Assembly: GCA_020744425.1 (NCBI GenBank) | Contig: JAGMUV010000005.1 | Location: forward strand, 4,092,001-4,156,000 | Origin: Dactylonectria macrodidyma | Taxonomy: Eukaryota > Ascomycota > Sordariomycetes > Hypocreales > Nectriaceae | Length of the DNA: 64,000 nt | Reading direction: 5' to 3' | In this document: positions 7,997 to 19,593 of the stretch, in pieces | Numbering within the stretch: position 1 is the stretch's first letter | Layout: the number at the start of each line of letters is the position of its first letter | The notes under the pieces: generated by a model | The model's input: only the letters and a program-made list of their open reading frames with translations | Told to the model about the DNA's origin: nothing | Database searches by the model: none | Made by a program: the position numbers and the translations under genes

Positions 7997-10395
7997 TGTG
8001 CCTTTTCTATCTCATAGAGGCGTTCAAGTTGAGAACCCCAGCGTGTGCAGGTCGGATTAGATAAAATTGGCGGTTGTCGCAGTGATGAACGCGAATAGTG
8101 GGAGGTTCAAAGTGGAAGTGGGACAAGCGCGTTTGAGAGACGCGTCTTTCGCGTAAAGCGGATTTGAGCTAAGGAAGGTACGTACCTCTAGTTCCCTCCA
8201 TCCCGTCGCACTCTAAGACCAGGATCGGGTCAAGATAACTCATGAGGAGACATTCAATTTCTATAGCATTTGTTGCCAAATAGTTTAAAATCTATATCAA
8301 GACCCAATCCTCTATAGGACCCAACTTGTCCCGGAGACTCTTGATGGTGATTGCTGTAACTGTTTTGTAGGGTGCCTTGTGTCGAACTGCATCCCACTTC
8401 TCCCAGCGAGCAAGACGCATAACCACCTAATCCGCCTCAGAGCCTACATTAGGCCAGTGTATTGATGTCAGTACAATCAAACGTCCTTCTTTGAGCGGCA
8501 TTTGGTACTAAATCCCGAAATCTGCCCGCCCTCTCGGTTCACTGGGAACCAATCGCGCATGGGTACCTACTCTGGAAGAGTCACGGGACTAAAGCGTTAC
8601 CAAACCTGTGCTTAGATCGCCCATGCTCCCATCCCTTCCCGCTTCAAAAGGACCGCACGGTCCGGCCATTGCGAACAAAAGTCCCCGAAACGCGTCTCAA
8701 TCAAAAGTTTTGGTACAGAGGCTTCTTGGCTCAAAATTCGGCTCGAACAGAACAGTCGATGCCTTGTCTCACGCCCATGGTGGGTTGCACACCTGTGGGG
8801 GCTGCATGTTGTATGGCTAGTTCCCCCAACCATGCACTGTAACCAACCTACCTTACTCAACGATGAGCGCCATGGTTGAGTAAAGAGTGGCAGGCGATGG
8901 AAGCAAGGAAACAAAACACCAAAGCAAAGTGAAGTAATAGCTGGCCTTCTAGCTAAAAGTCTCAGCAAGACGAAAAGCGACTTCTTCAGCACACTGAAGG
9001 GACGGGACCTAGGGAGCAGCAGTGGGTGGGCGGCCTTCGTGCTCACACTGCAGTCAAAACCAACCCCCAGATATCGAGTGGATCTAATCAAGTACTTTTC
9101 CAGCTTGACCACCCAGCACACCCATTCCCTCAACCAACGCTTGTGTTATGGATGATACCACGTAGTATCAAAGCGTAGAGTCTCCGTAACATCAAATCGC
9201 ATCAACCGGACGACAACAATTCCGAGGCCGATCCCAGCTAGTTCGCTTGTAGTGCTGACGGCTTTACAACCTTCCGGCTGTGCTACCGCAACAACAGCAA
9301 AGGCAATATCAAACGAAGCCGACCAGGTTCCAAAAGGATGTCAAGGTTGCCAACTCTATGTGCCCCCTCAAGCCCAATCACGCTCTTCGATTCGTGCCAA
9401 GCGTCCTGCTCGTGAGCCAAAACACAGACGTTCTAGGCCGGCCCAGCAGCATCATGGCCCGTCATGACCATCAAAGCTCCCAAAGCCACCCCCTGTTAGT
9501 GATTTGGTGACTTGGTGACTTGGTACAACCACACACCAAAACACAAAACACCCTGGTCATCTGCCTCCTACACCCGCAGAGTCGTCCAAACAAATGTCCT
9601 CATTGCCAGCCAAGCCAGCCAAGCGAATCTGTTGCAATCCAGAACCTCAACGCAACGTCCGCCTCAAAATCCCCACCGCCGACCCCACCATTTCAACGGT
9701 CCAGAACTTCATCGACCTGCACCTCTTGTGCCACACCAGGGATGCCGAGACGCCTATATCTGGCGACCGTTCCGCCCTTTCCGGCCCTTTTGCAACTTCT
9801 TTCTCTCTTGATCGTCTTTGTCTTTTACCCACTGAAACCTCCTTGTTTTCCTCTTAATCTTCGCCCTCGGTCCTCAACCATCGATTTACAACATCGCACC
9901 ATCAATCAGCCTCGAATCTTCGAATCCCATCTCTACACTTTTTACTGGTCAACGGCATACAAATCCTTCACAAACAAAACACCCACTCTCCCTTGAATTC
10001 AGATGAATCTGGAAAAAATCGATATGCTTCTTGGGTTCGCTGGGCTAACGCGGCACCCAAACGGTAATAATAATGATATTATGCTTAGGTATCGAACAGA
10101 TTCATCACGTATGCCAGAAAAACAAACCTACACGCCACCGGACCTCAGCTGCCGAGAGCCTATATTCCCAGTCGCTTCCGTCCCTCTCCTTCCAGCCAAA
10201 AACTGCCTCATGAATCGAACTAGAGCCTCTCCCGAATCGTATATAATAGACCGCACGGAAATCCCGCCGGCCCAGAGAGATGACCCATGACATGCTATCC
10301 CACCATGAACGCCGCACTCCAAATGACCCAGTCAACGGTGAAAATCGGCTAAAACCGAACAATGCCACCGCCAGAGCTCCATCACGACAGCGTTA
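7997..10395. other. gene-free interval between primase and Skn7-type genes
   Basis: Some 2.4 kb without a convincing gene. The first part holds the primase promoter. From about 9.2 to 10.0 kb the plus strand is C/T- and A/C-rich with several open but low-complexity frames of 60-160 codons, resembling untranslated or promoter sequence. No tRNA, rRNA or transposon ends were seen. Confidence 0.5.
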
Positions 10396-12524
10396 TTATG
10401 CATACGTCCGCTGTCTCTTTTCTGGAGGACTCTGATTATCCATACGTCCTTGGCTATTCGACTGAGGCTGAGAAATCCCCCCAGGGAACGTTGCTCGAGT
10501 TGCGCTGGACGGAGTCATGCCATACTGTCCCCCTCCGTTAACCATGCCGTAGCTTTGATCCATTCCGGCGTTCATGGGAGATGCTTGCGGCATCTGTCCA
10601 GGCGACCAGGTCGAGCCTGTTGCTGGAGGAGTGGGGGTGGTTTCAAACTTGAACGTGGTGGTCCCTGAAGTGTTCAAACTACCAGGTGGGTTCATGTAGC
10701 CTGCGCCACCGACGACGTAGCCTGATCCGGATTCTTGCTGCGTGGCCGGGTCATAGTTCTTTAAGAGGTAGCTCAGGTGGTTCTCTACGATTTTGAGCAT
10801 ACCGCTCTTCGTGAACGGCTTGGCTAGGACTCCATTCATTCCTGGTTAGGAATTAGCTCACATTCTTCATATCCAACTAACCAGTACTCACCATGCTCAA
10901 AGTAACAGTGTACTTCGTCCGATCGGATGTTAGATGTCATGGCAACAATGGGAATGGAAGGACAATCTTGGCGGATATACATGGTGGTCGAAACACCATC
11001 TAACCGAGGCATAATGATGTCCATAAAGATCATATCGAAATGGTCACGGCCAACACTCGTAATCCGGCTATAGGCCTCTGCACCGTTTTGCTACAAATTA
11101 CTGCGTCAGTCACGGCACGCACACGATCAACCCAGAGTAGGATATCCACTCACAGCATGTTCGACTTCGCAACCCATGGACTTGAGGAACTTGATGCCAA
11201 TCTTGGAGCAAGTCGGGTCATCCTCAACAAGGAAGATTCTCGGTTTCCTAGCGCCCCACAGCAGAGCCGAGTTGTTGCTAGTAGGCGAGTTGGAGTTTGG
11301 CGGTGCTGCAGCTGCCGTGTTGATCGGTTGGGGAGTGGGCACTTCCTGCATAGCACCAACGCTGGAATCGTTTGGCATGGCATACGGAATCTTATGGATG
11401 TGATCGGAATGGAAGGGATCGATTCCAACAGTCTGGCCTACTGGGTACACAGGGTATCGGTTGATGTCGTTCATCGGATCATGCATCATAGGCACTGAAG
11501 CCTGGGGTATCACAACCGCCGAATCAGCGGGAGATCCGTAGACACCTTGGAGACGCTCAAGTTCTCGATCGGCAATCGAGTCAGGTGTCACGCTGGACAG
11601 GAGCTCTCTGGCTCGTCGAAGTTCAGGCGCTGATTCATCTCCATCCAACGGTGAGGTGCCGACATTGAGATGCATGGACTGCTGGTGGCGGTTCCGGTCG
11701 CTAGAGGACATGAAGTTGAGCATCTCATGTTGAGACTGCTTCTGCGCGTTCAGCATCTTTTGAAGCGTTAATACCTCGTTGACGAGCAGTCGATTTGTCT
11801 GGGAAACCTCAGTGAATAGCTCTTGGAGTTGTTGCACTTGTTGTTGTGTTGCCGTGAGCTGCTCAGTCAAGACAGTGATATGATGGCTCGTAGTGAAATC
11901 CTCGGTGGCCTGAGTCCTTCTCGGTGCGGGTGCTTTCCGGCGGATGTTATCTAGGTCATCTTTGCTCCCGACTCTGAAATTAGGGTGCTTGAACTCGAGA
12001 GTCTGATACAAATCGTCAATACACGCGGGATGTTCTATCCGCGAATTCGTGGGAATCAACTAACGTTTGCGCCGTTTGTCGAGTTGCCGCCGTCATTTGT
12101 CTGCCTCACTTTGTGGAAGTCATACTTGTTGAGCTGACGCACGAAACTGGCCATATTGCTGTGCTTAAAATGCTTGGGCAGAATTGATCGAGTAAATTTT
12201 TCGTTCTGTACAATCTCATTAGCACGTTAGGCGACTTGGGATCAAGGCCAGAACATCATACCTCGACCACCACGAAAGTATCTCCATCTTTACCCCATCG
12301 TGCAACTTCTTGATGCGCCGGGTCTTCGAGCATTCTGTGGTGCAGTTAGTACGGGCATACCAAAGGCTGTTGGATCATCCATACCGATAGAGCTTGCGGA
12401 CCTAGAAAGGGGGGTTAATGGGACGTTCAAACAGAAGACCAGTGGGAATTTCGAACAAACTCACAAACTCGCTAGCATTGCTACCGCTAACCCCAGCATT
12501 TGGGGTGATCTCGCCTCCAGACAT
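10396..12524 (-). CDS. skn7: Skn7/Prr1-type transcription factor (HSF DNA-binding domain plus response-regulator receiver)
   Basis: Nuclear regulator of oxidative and osmotic stress at the end of a histidine-kinase phosphorelay. Seven minus-strand exons, 12524-12465, 12401-12385, 12334-12262, 12205-12065, 12002-11154, 11090-10892 and 10841-10396, total 1785 nt (594 aa). Exon 2 is a 17-nt microexon. Residues ~17-100 form the heat-shock-factor-type DNA-binding domain ([36 protein letters not shown], then LEFKHPNFR and RRKAPAPRR). A Gln-rich coiled coil follows (~135-180). The receiver spans ~350-475: acidic pocket VEDD, phospho-acceptor Asp near residue 404 in [20 protein letters not shown], and the KPF lysine. 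The tail is Gly/Ser/Pro/Gln-rich. The frame stays open upstream of the chosen ATG, but the conserved part starts just downstream of it. Confidence 0.95.
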
Positions 12525-15500
12525 GGTGAGGTTGTGGTTTAGGTGTGTTCGCGCGTGCGCGGGTTGTGGGTTGGTAACTTGGCCGGATGGACCAAGTCGG
12601 GGTTGATGGGCGTCGTCGGGGGAGACAGTGGGTTGTCCAGCCGTCGGGCCGAGGGGAAGATCCCGCAAGTGGCAATCCGTTCTCCTGAACGAAGAGAGCT
12701 CGAGGCAACAGGTGCCCGGTCGGTCGAGCAGGACAGCGCGCGCAGGGCGGGATGAAGCAGGCGGGATATGAACGGGACGGGACGAGGAACGGTCGGCAGC
12801 GCAGCGAGGTTGGACAGAGGTCGGATGACCGGGAGTCGACGCGGAGCTGAAGTAAAAGGCGTACAGTAGCTGAGCGGAAGCTGGACGGAAGTTGGACGGA
12901 AGCTGGGCGAAAGCTGCAAAGTGAAAAGCGCCTGGTGAGAGGCACGTCGCCGAGAGTGACGCTGCGATGAACGAGGACGGCGCAATTGGAGGGACAGGGA
13001 CGGGGAACGGGGGGACTGGGAATGGGGAATGGGGAACGGGGACAGGGTCTGAGTTGTATCTCAGGATCGAGGTTGGGCGTGCGTGTGAGCGGGCAGCGGG
13101 CGTGAGTGGAACACAGCAGCACTGCACAAGCCGCGTTGGGTGTTTTTGACAGCCAGACAAGACAGACAGATGGACAGAGAAGCAGGCTTGTTACCCACTT
13201 GCCCACCCGCCGTAGCGTCTGCGGTGCGGTGCGGTGCTGGTGCTGAGGATAGAGTACAGATGGCAGGGTATTCCAGCCGTACCGTGCCCTCTGGAAACAG
13301 GCCAAGGCAGCGTGATAGCGCAGAATAGCGCGGCATAGCGCACACCGGACCAGGCCAGAGAGCTTCTTGACCCCATCTAATGCTCCGCTCTGCCCGTACT
13401 CGGTACATGCTACCTACCTGGTGCTTCGTCCATCCATCGTCTCCCCGACCGGCCTGGGACTGGTTCAGACAGACGGTGCGGACATGGTGGACACGGCAAG
13501 ACAGGAGCAGACGGGGGGCTCACGCTAGGACACCAAGACACCAAGACTCCAGCAACCAGCCGCTGCACGCCCACGGCTGCGCCCAAGGAAGAAGGAAAAA
13601 GGCTTGGGTCTCGGACACTGGAGGGGCGTCCTTCCAGGGGGGGACTAGCCCGAGAACGATCGCGGTGGGAATGAAGCGCTATTGCGAAAAGAAGTTTGGC
13701 GCCCGTGGGGGGTGTCGCTGCGACGGGGTCTTCTTGACCATGGCGCCGCTCGTCATCATCCGCCATTGGTCGGCCTGCTCGAGATCGCCCCGGACTTGAC
13801 TGTGTGACGTGGGTCATCGCACACAGTAGCCACCCAGCTCTTGGGGTACGGCCGATTAGGGATTGGTTTAAGGTAATTACGAGGTCCCCCAGTCGAGAGG
13901 ATGTCCCAATCGCCCAGTTGCAGTTGTTGGGACTTGGGTCTCTGTTCTGGGGGGCCCTTTTTTTTCCTTTTTTTCTTTTGGCTAACGTGTCTTGTCGGCG
14001 CCACTTTGATCGATCGCGTTGCGCAATACTGGGGCTTGGCTGTCCCCTTCAGCTGCTGTTGAGTTGCCGCGGCGTGTCCATCCGGAGCCATACAATCCTC
14101 TCAAGCTATGGCCGTTGCTTTGTTCGTGTCATCTTGCCTAGCAGGTGAACGACACGTACCTCCAGCTCTCCTTCGTTGGGAATGCTCTCTCGCCATATCC
14201 CTTTCCGCGTTGCGCACGAGGAGTCGGCATACCACATTTTATTCCTCTTCCGTATGCGCACCTGTGGCCGACCTCTCATACCTAGTCAGTTGTCAGTCCA
14301 CCATTGCGCGAAGCTCTCCGAGGACGTGCCATGCCATGCTCCATGCTCCGCCATGCAAGGAGACCGATGGGGGCGGGCCCTTCCCGGCACGACGAGTTTC
14401 CAGGTTCAGGTCCGTTGGCTTGCGAGCCCCAGCGGCAGCGCCGCTTGATTTTCGACTCGCGGAGCCACGTTCCTGGTAGGGAATCCAATCAACTCGAAAG
14501 GAATGCTGTCCAATTTCCCCTGCTACATTTATCGATATGCAGCAAGAGTCGTACCCAACCTTAAGAACCAGACCCAGTAGCTTGGACCCCGTTTCCCGTC
14601 CCTGGGATACGGCGTCTTATTTGCAGACCTGCCCGGCAAATCATTGGTAGACCCAATCACCCCCCATCAAGAGAGAGGCTTAAGCCGGCAGTTAGATGGC
14701 GTGTGTCCGAAATATGTGTGTGGTACCCAGAGCAAAATCAACCCCTAATCCCTGTAGTGCTATCATGAGGGTTAATTTTTCTTCTTCTTTATTCAATCAT
14801 ATCATGGATGATCATGTCTTGTAGATTCGTCCAATGATCTCTTTGCTTTTTCCATTGAATGTAATCTGAGTTACGACGGTTCTTGTACACTTTGGGGATG
14901 TATTATTGTGAGACCGCCAGCCGCTGGGCTGAATCAAGGATGTGCTTCGAGAATGCGGCCTGCTCTCCCGTCAGTGCCAATGCCAGGAGGCAATTAGGCC
15001 TTGATTAGTAGGGGGTTGAAGAAAAACTAGTACGAAGTAGAATCCAACGATAGTAAGCCCACCCAACTTGGCCAAGAAACCTTTGGTTCGGCACTAGTTG
15101 AATTGGGATGGTCATTCCGAACAAGACGCTGCGTGCCCGTATCCTTTTGGCCACGAGTCGAAGCCGACACCTGCACTCAGAATATGTTTAATCAACCAGC
15201 GTGGAGATAGCAGGCCGTATTCGTTGTCTTGAACTTCAGCACTGCTCCTGCTGCCGAGTTCGTCCTGGTGAGCATGCCGGGTACAGAACGGTCCGAGGTT
15301 GGACCCCAGATGTCACGTCGCGGATCTAGCCGGCCGCAGGATTGATCGACCAGGCTGGGGAGAAAATATTGAGATGTCGCAACGGTACGTATCGATGACA
15401 AGGGTGTGGCGTTTTTCCTTAGCCCAGAGCTACGGTCAAAAATTGCTTCTCGCATCCCCCTGGCTTAGGATGGCGGCTCGCCAGCCCTTTTCTGCTGCCG

Positions 15501-16884
15501 GAGAGCCGGGACCAAATGCGAATCTGAGAGTTGCCACCGTGCGCTGTCACGGAGAGCTTGGTCATATCCATGATAGGACATGCCGTGCGAGTCTTGTTGG
15601 GTCCTTGAAAGTTGTCCAAGTGCGAGTTGTGGGAAGATGAAGCTTTCAAGCACTAGTGGGAGCCAATTTTTCACAATCACTAATCAGCAAGTGCCTGACC
15701 TGCCTACTGCCAGCCGGGGCAGGTACGGCAGTCAGTCACTTGGATGAGATGAGGGAAGGCGCATCCTCCCTTGCACGTTTTGGGAAGGTGTGCAGGGTAG
15801 CTACCTTAACCACACGGAGGCAAGAGTGTCGATAATTGCAAATTGCGGTACGGGATCGAAGTCCAAACTTTATTGCAGCTCCCAACAACTTCGGGCTGTG
15901 CTGTTTCCGATTCATGACACCCTTTTCGACAGCTCTAAGATCGTACATGTGTTTCAATGGAGGGCGTCAGCCATTCCACTACTGGTACAAGTTCCGTACC
16001 TTGCAGATTTGAATTGCCACCTTCACATGTCAGATGCGAAGTTGCAGCCCAAGGCAAATATTTGGAGTAGTATTCCAGTTGTCAGGATATCGAGTATGAG
16101 AAGAAATGTTATCGAAGTCAGACAATTCCCGCTTTCCGAGACCCTTACTTATGAAGCCCATAGAGAGCCAGTCCGACCCTTTTCCCTACCTAGTTTGAGT
16201 TCCCCTTTTCGCCAGGTACTGCAATAAAACGCACTCTGCGCAAAAGCAACGAGCTAACAATGCAAAGAAAACCCCGGGCCCGGCTCCGGACTTGCCGACC
16301 AAAGCCATGGCCAAGTAAAAGAAAAAAGAAAAAAAAAGAAAAAAAAAAGGCATGGCTGTGTCACGGCGCACCTGGTGCTATCGGACAAAGAAGGGATACC
16401 GCCCCATTAACGGGCGGCCAAAAGTTTCCTTACACATGATCAACGCGTTGAGCAATTTTGTCGCTTCGACACACCCCGCGGCTTGAGCCGGATCTGTAGA
16501 TCACCTTCTACTTCGGAAGCTGCGGGCGGCGAGAACCAATCATCTATATTATATACTCGATCAGCACCTGCGGTGTAGTGCTGATCGGGAATGTTGGACG
16601 AAGTCTATCAAGCTAGCCGTCCGGAAGCTTCCATTGCCGTGTCCAGGGTAAGCAAATTGCACACTGTGCTAAGCCATCCTTCTCAGCTAAGCTGCCTTAG
16701 TCATGATCCAACAGCCCCGCCATACACCGAGCCTCACCGAACCCTCACCGAGGTGAGAAATTTCCCGTGCATGCGCAATTGAGTCACCGGCCGTAATTTT
16801 GGCCTGGACCAACTTCGTCCAAGCCTACACCACTAAATCTTACTGTTCGGTCTGCCTCAACGCACAACCTTCTAGCTCAAGGCG
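12525..16884. other. long leader/promoter interval, Skn7-type gene to eIF2B epsilon
   Basis: About 4.4 kb with no recognisable gene. 12.5-13.4 kb is probably the leader and promoter of the minus-strand Skn7-type gene; it is C/T-rich on that strand and contains a G-run tract on the plus strand (12988-13047). Homopolymer-like T and A tracts occur near 13960 and 16315-16347. Reading frames of up to about 270 codons here are Ser/Arg/Pro-biased or overlap on both strands and look spurious. Confidence 0.5.
12988..13047 (+). repeat. G-run tract with imperfect GGGGAAT/GGGGAAC repeats
   Basis: About sixty bases contain at least eight separate runs of three to six G, mostly spaced by 3-5 bases. The pattern is compatible with G-quadruplex formation on the plus strand. 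It lies 460-520 nt upstream of the Skn7-type start codon, on the strand that would be template for that gene. Confidence 0.6.
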
Positions 16885-19166
16885 ATGTCGCACAAAGGGA
16901 ACAGCAAGGGCAAGAAGTCCGCCAAAGGGGGCGCCGAGAGCAAGAGCGAGGATGTTCTGCAGGCGGTTGTAGGTGCCATCGCGGGGTACCTCGAAGGTTG
17001 AAGGCAGCGCAAGCTCACTATGCGTCGCAGGTCCTCGCAGACTCGTTTCAAGACAGATACCGACCCTTCACGATAGAGAAACCAAGAGTGAGATCTCGTG
17101 CCGGAGTTTCATTGTATCTATGTCCTCGCTAATGCTGCTATGTTCAGTGTCTCCTGCCTCTCGCCAACACGCCTCTCATCGAATACACCCTCGAGTTCCT
17201 GGCCATGAATGGTGTCAATGAAGTCTACATCTACTGCGGCGCTCACACCGATCAAGTCGAAGACTACATTAGCCGCTCACGGTGGTCGACGGCCTCGCGA
17301 ACATGCCCATTCTCCGTCCTGCAATTTGTCCGAGTCTCCGATGCGCGATCAGTGGGCGACGTCCTTCGTGATATGGATAAGCGTTCACTGGTTGACGGGG
17401 ACTTTATCCTTGTCCACGGCGATCTCGTTTCCAACATGATGCTCGGAGGCGCTCTTGCGGCGCATCGCAAGCGAAGGGAGACGAGCGCGGCCAACATCAT
17501 GACAGTAGTTCTGCGAAGTGGGGGGCAGGACGAACACCGAACAAAGACAAACGGAATCACTCCCATCTTCGTTGTAGACAGCAAGACCCAGCGATGCCTG
17601 CACTACGATGAAATGAGCCCTCTAAACAGCGACCGATACATGTCATTAGACCCCGCCGTGGTTGACGAGCTGTCGACCGAATTCGAGATCCGATCTGACC
17701 TCGTAGATGCCCAGATCGACATCTGCACCCCCGAGGTCCTGGCGCTGTGGTCAGAGAGCTTCGACTACGAACTGCCACGAAGGAATTTCTTGCACGGTGT
17801 GCTGAAGGACTGGGAGCTTAATGGCAAGATGATTTATGCAGAGATCTTCGACGAAGGATACGCTGCAAGGGCTAGCAACCTGCAGATGTACGACGCAATT
17901 AGCCGCGATGTTCTGAGTCGATGGACGTACCCATTCATCCCTGAGTGCAACGTCGTACCGAAACAGACGTATCAGCGCGGCATCAATGGCGTGGTAGCGG
18001 AAGAGGACGTGTTCCACGCCAATGATGCTAAGATCTCAAACTCGATCATCGGACGTAACAGCACAATCGGATCGGGTAGCAAAGTGTCCAACAGCATCAT
18101 TGGCAGGGACTGTAAGATCGGACCCAACGTTGTCTTGGAGGACTGCTTCATCTGGAGCGATGTTACAGTCGTGGATGGCGCGAGGATATCTCGCTCCATT
18201 GTTGCTGAGACTTCCATCATCGGCAAGAACAGCAATATCCCCACCGGTTCCCTCATCTCGTTCGGCGTCCAGGTCAGCGAAGGCATCTCGCTCCAGAAGA
18301 GCGCCATTATTTCTTCTCTCGCTGCCGACGGCACACCTATAACCCCCGATACCAACCGGCTCGGCGCCAACACCAATGCCGCACCCTTCACCAACCCGGA
18401 TGACGACGAGGTTGACGACGAAGACCCTGCCATCCTCCAGAAGTCGCTGCTCTACTCGCTGGCCGAGTTCAACATCTCTACATCCTCCGTCTCAACCCTC
18501 TCGTCAGAAGTGTACCAGGACGACTTCGACCAAGGCGCCCACTCAGCCGATGCCGATGCCTCTACGCGCTCCCGCCTCTCGTCCTTCGCCTCCGATGAGG
18601 CCGGCGAGAAGATCTCCTTCCACAATGACGCCGTCCATGGCCTACTCGACGCGCTCCGTGCCGACTCGGACGACTTCGACTCGGCCAAGCTCGAGTTCAT
18701 GGGCCTGCGCCTCGCCAACGACGCTTCTGACTCCATGATGCGTCGCGCTGTCGCCGTCTCCTTCGCCCGCCGCGCGGCCGAGCTGCTCACGCCAGAATAT
18801 GGACCCCTGGAGCCGAGCAAGGCCGCTGAGAAGACGCTCACGGCCAGCAAGGGCGCCGCCAAGTTTGTCGACGAGGTCGGTGTCGGTGGCGGTGAGCCCG
18901 AGCAGGTCGACTTCATCATTGCCCTGCAAAAGGGCCTGCTTCACGCCAAGGGCCCAGATCAGTCGCGCCTGGGCACACTGCTTGCCGCTCTCTTGCAACA
19001 GCTCTACGCGCTCGACATCCTCGAGGAGGAGGGTATTCTGAGCTGGTGGGGAGACGAGCGCGCGGCGGAGGGCGACGGCATGGTTGCCCTCAAGGACAAG
19101 TGCCGTGTGCTGGTTGAGTGGCTGGAGAATGCTGAAGAAGAGGATGACGATAGCGACGACGAATAG
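16885..19166 (+). CDS. gcd6: translation initiation factor eIF2B subunit epsilon
   Basis: Catalytic subunit of the cytosolic guanine-nucleotide exchange factor for eIF2, controlling translation initiation and the general amino-acid response. Exons 16885-16968, 17031-17087 and 17148-19166 total 2160 nt (719 aa). The N-terminus is a Lys-rich leader, then a nucleotidyltransferase-like domain (VLADSFQDRYRPFTIEKPR, LPLANTPLIEYTLEFLAMNG, LVHGDLVSNM). Around residues 310-400 comes a left-handed beta-helix of Ile/Val hexapeptide repeats (SIIGRNSTIGSGSKVSNSII, VSEGISLQKSAII). A Ser/Asp-rich linker leads to the C-terminal W2 HEAT-type catalytic domain (~520-719) with conserved acidic/aromatic boxes, ending in the acidic EEEDDDSDDE. 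Both introns are near the start, the usual place in these fungi. The gene is convergent with the HAD protein. Confidence 0.95.
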
Positions 19167-19593
19167 ATGCGTCCAATGTTGTTTTCCAAGGTTTTCTGTC
19201 TGTATTGGTACATGAAGACAGGTTTAGAGAAAAAAAACCCAAAGCCACGATGAGGCAATCACTGAATCCCAGGTGTGAACAATCTGTAAAGCTGTGTCCT
19301 GCCAAATTCGAGAGTCAAAACGCAAGTATCCGAATACATTCCCTTAGGTATCATTTGCAAAAACCCCTATACGCCTCGCCCATTGATGCTGGGTTATTCC
19401 AAAGCACTCGGCTGTTTGCAAGACACGTCCCCACAGAACAAAACCGCGACCTGGCAGTCAGTGATTACATGCCAAGATGCCATGTCAGTCAAGCTTGATA
19501 TACCTATGGTGAGTCGAGATTCAACGACGAACCAAGCCTGCCTTAAAGAGTAGCAAGGAAAAAGAACCTCTCTTGTGAGAGTGGATACTATCT
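19167..19593. other. convergent 3' intergenic region
   Basis: About 430 nt between the stop codons of eIF2B epsilon and the HAD/RGG protein, presumably their 3' untranslated regions. No other feature is visible. Confidence 0.6.

Noticed and set aside
8612..9133. Minus-strand frame of 173 codons
   Set aside because: Arg/Ser/Leu-biased, no motif, no splice or start context; overlapped by plus-strand frames.
9520..9996. Plus-strand frame of 158 codons
   Set aside because: Pro/Ser/Thr-biased translation of C-rich sequence; looks like untranslated or promoter DNA.
12487..13305. Minus-strand frame of 272 codons and an overlapping 252-codon frame
   Set aside because: Two frames of the same C/T-rich leader are open at once, which reflects base composition; no domains.
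15790..16227. Plus-strand frame of 145 codons
   Set aside because: No recognisable motif and no supporting introns or neighbours.
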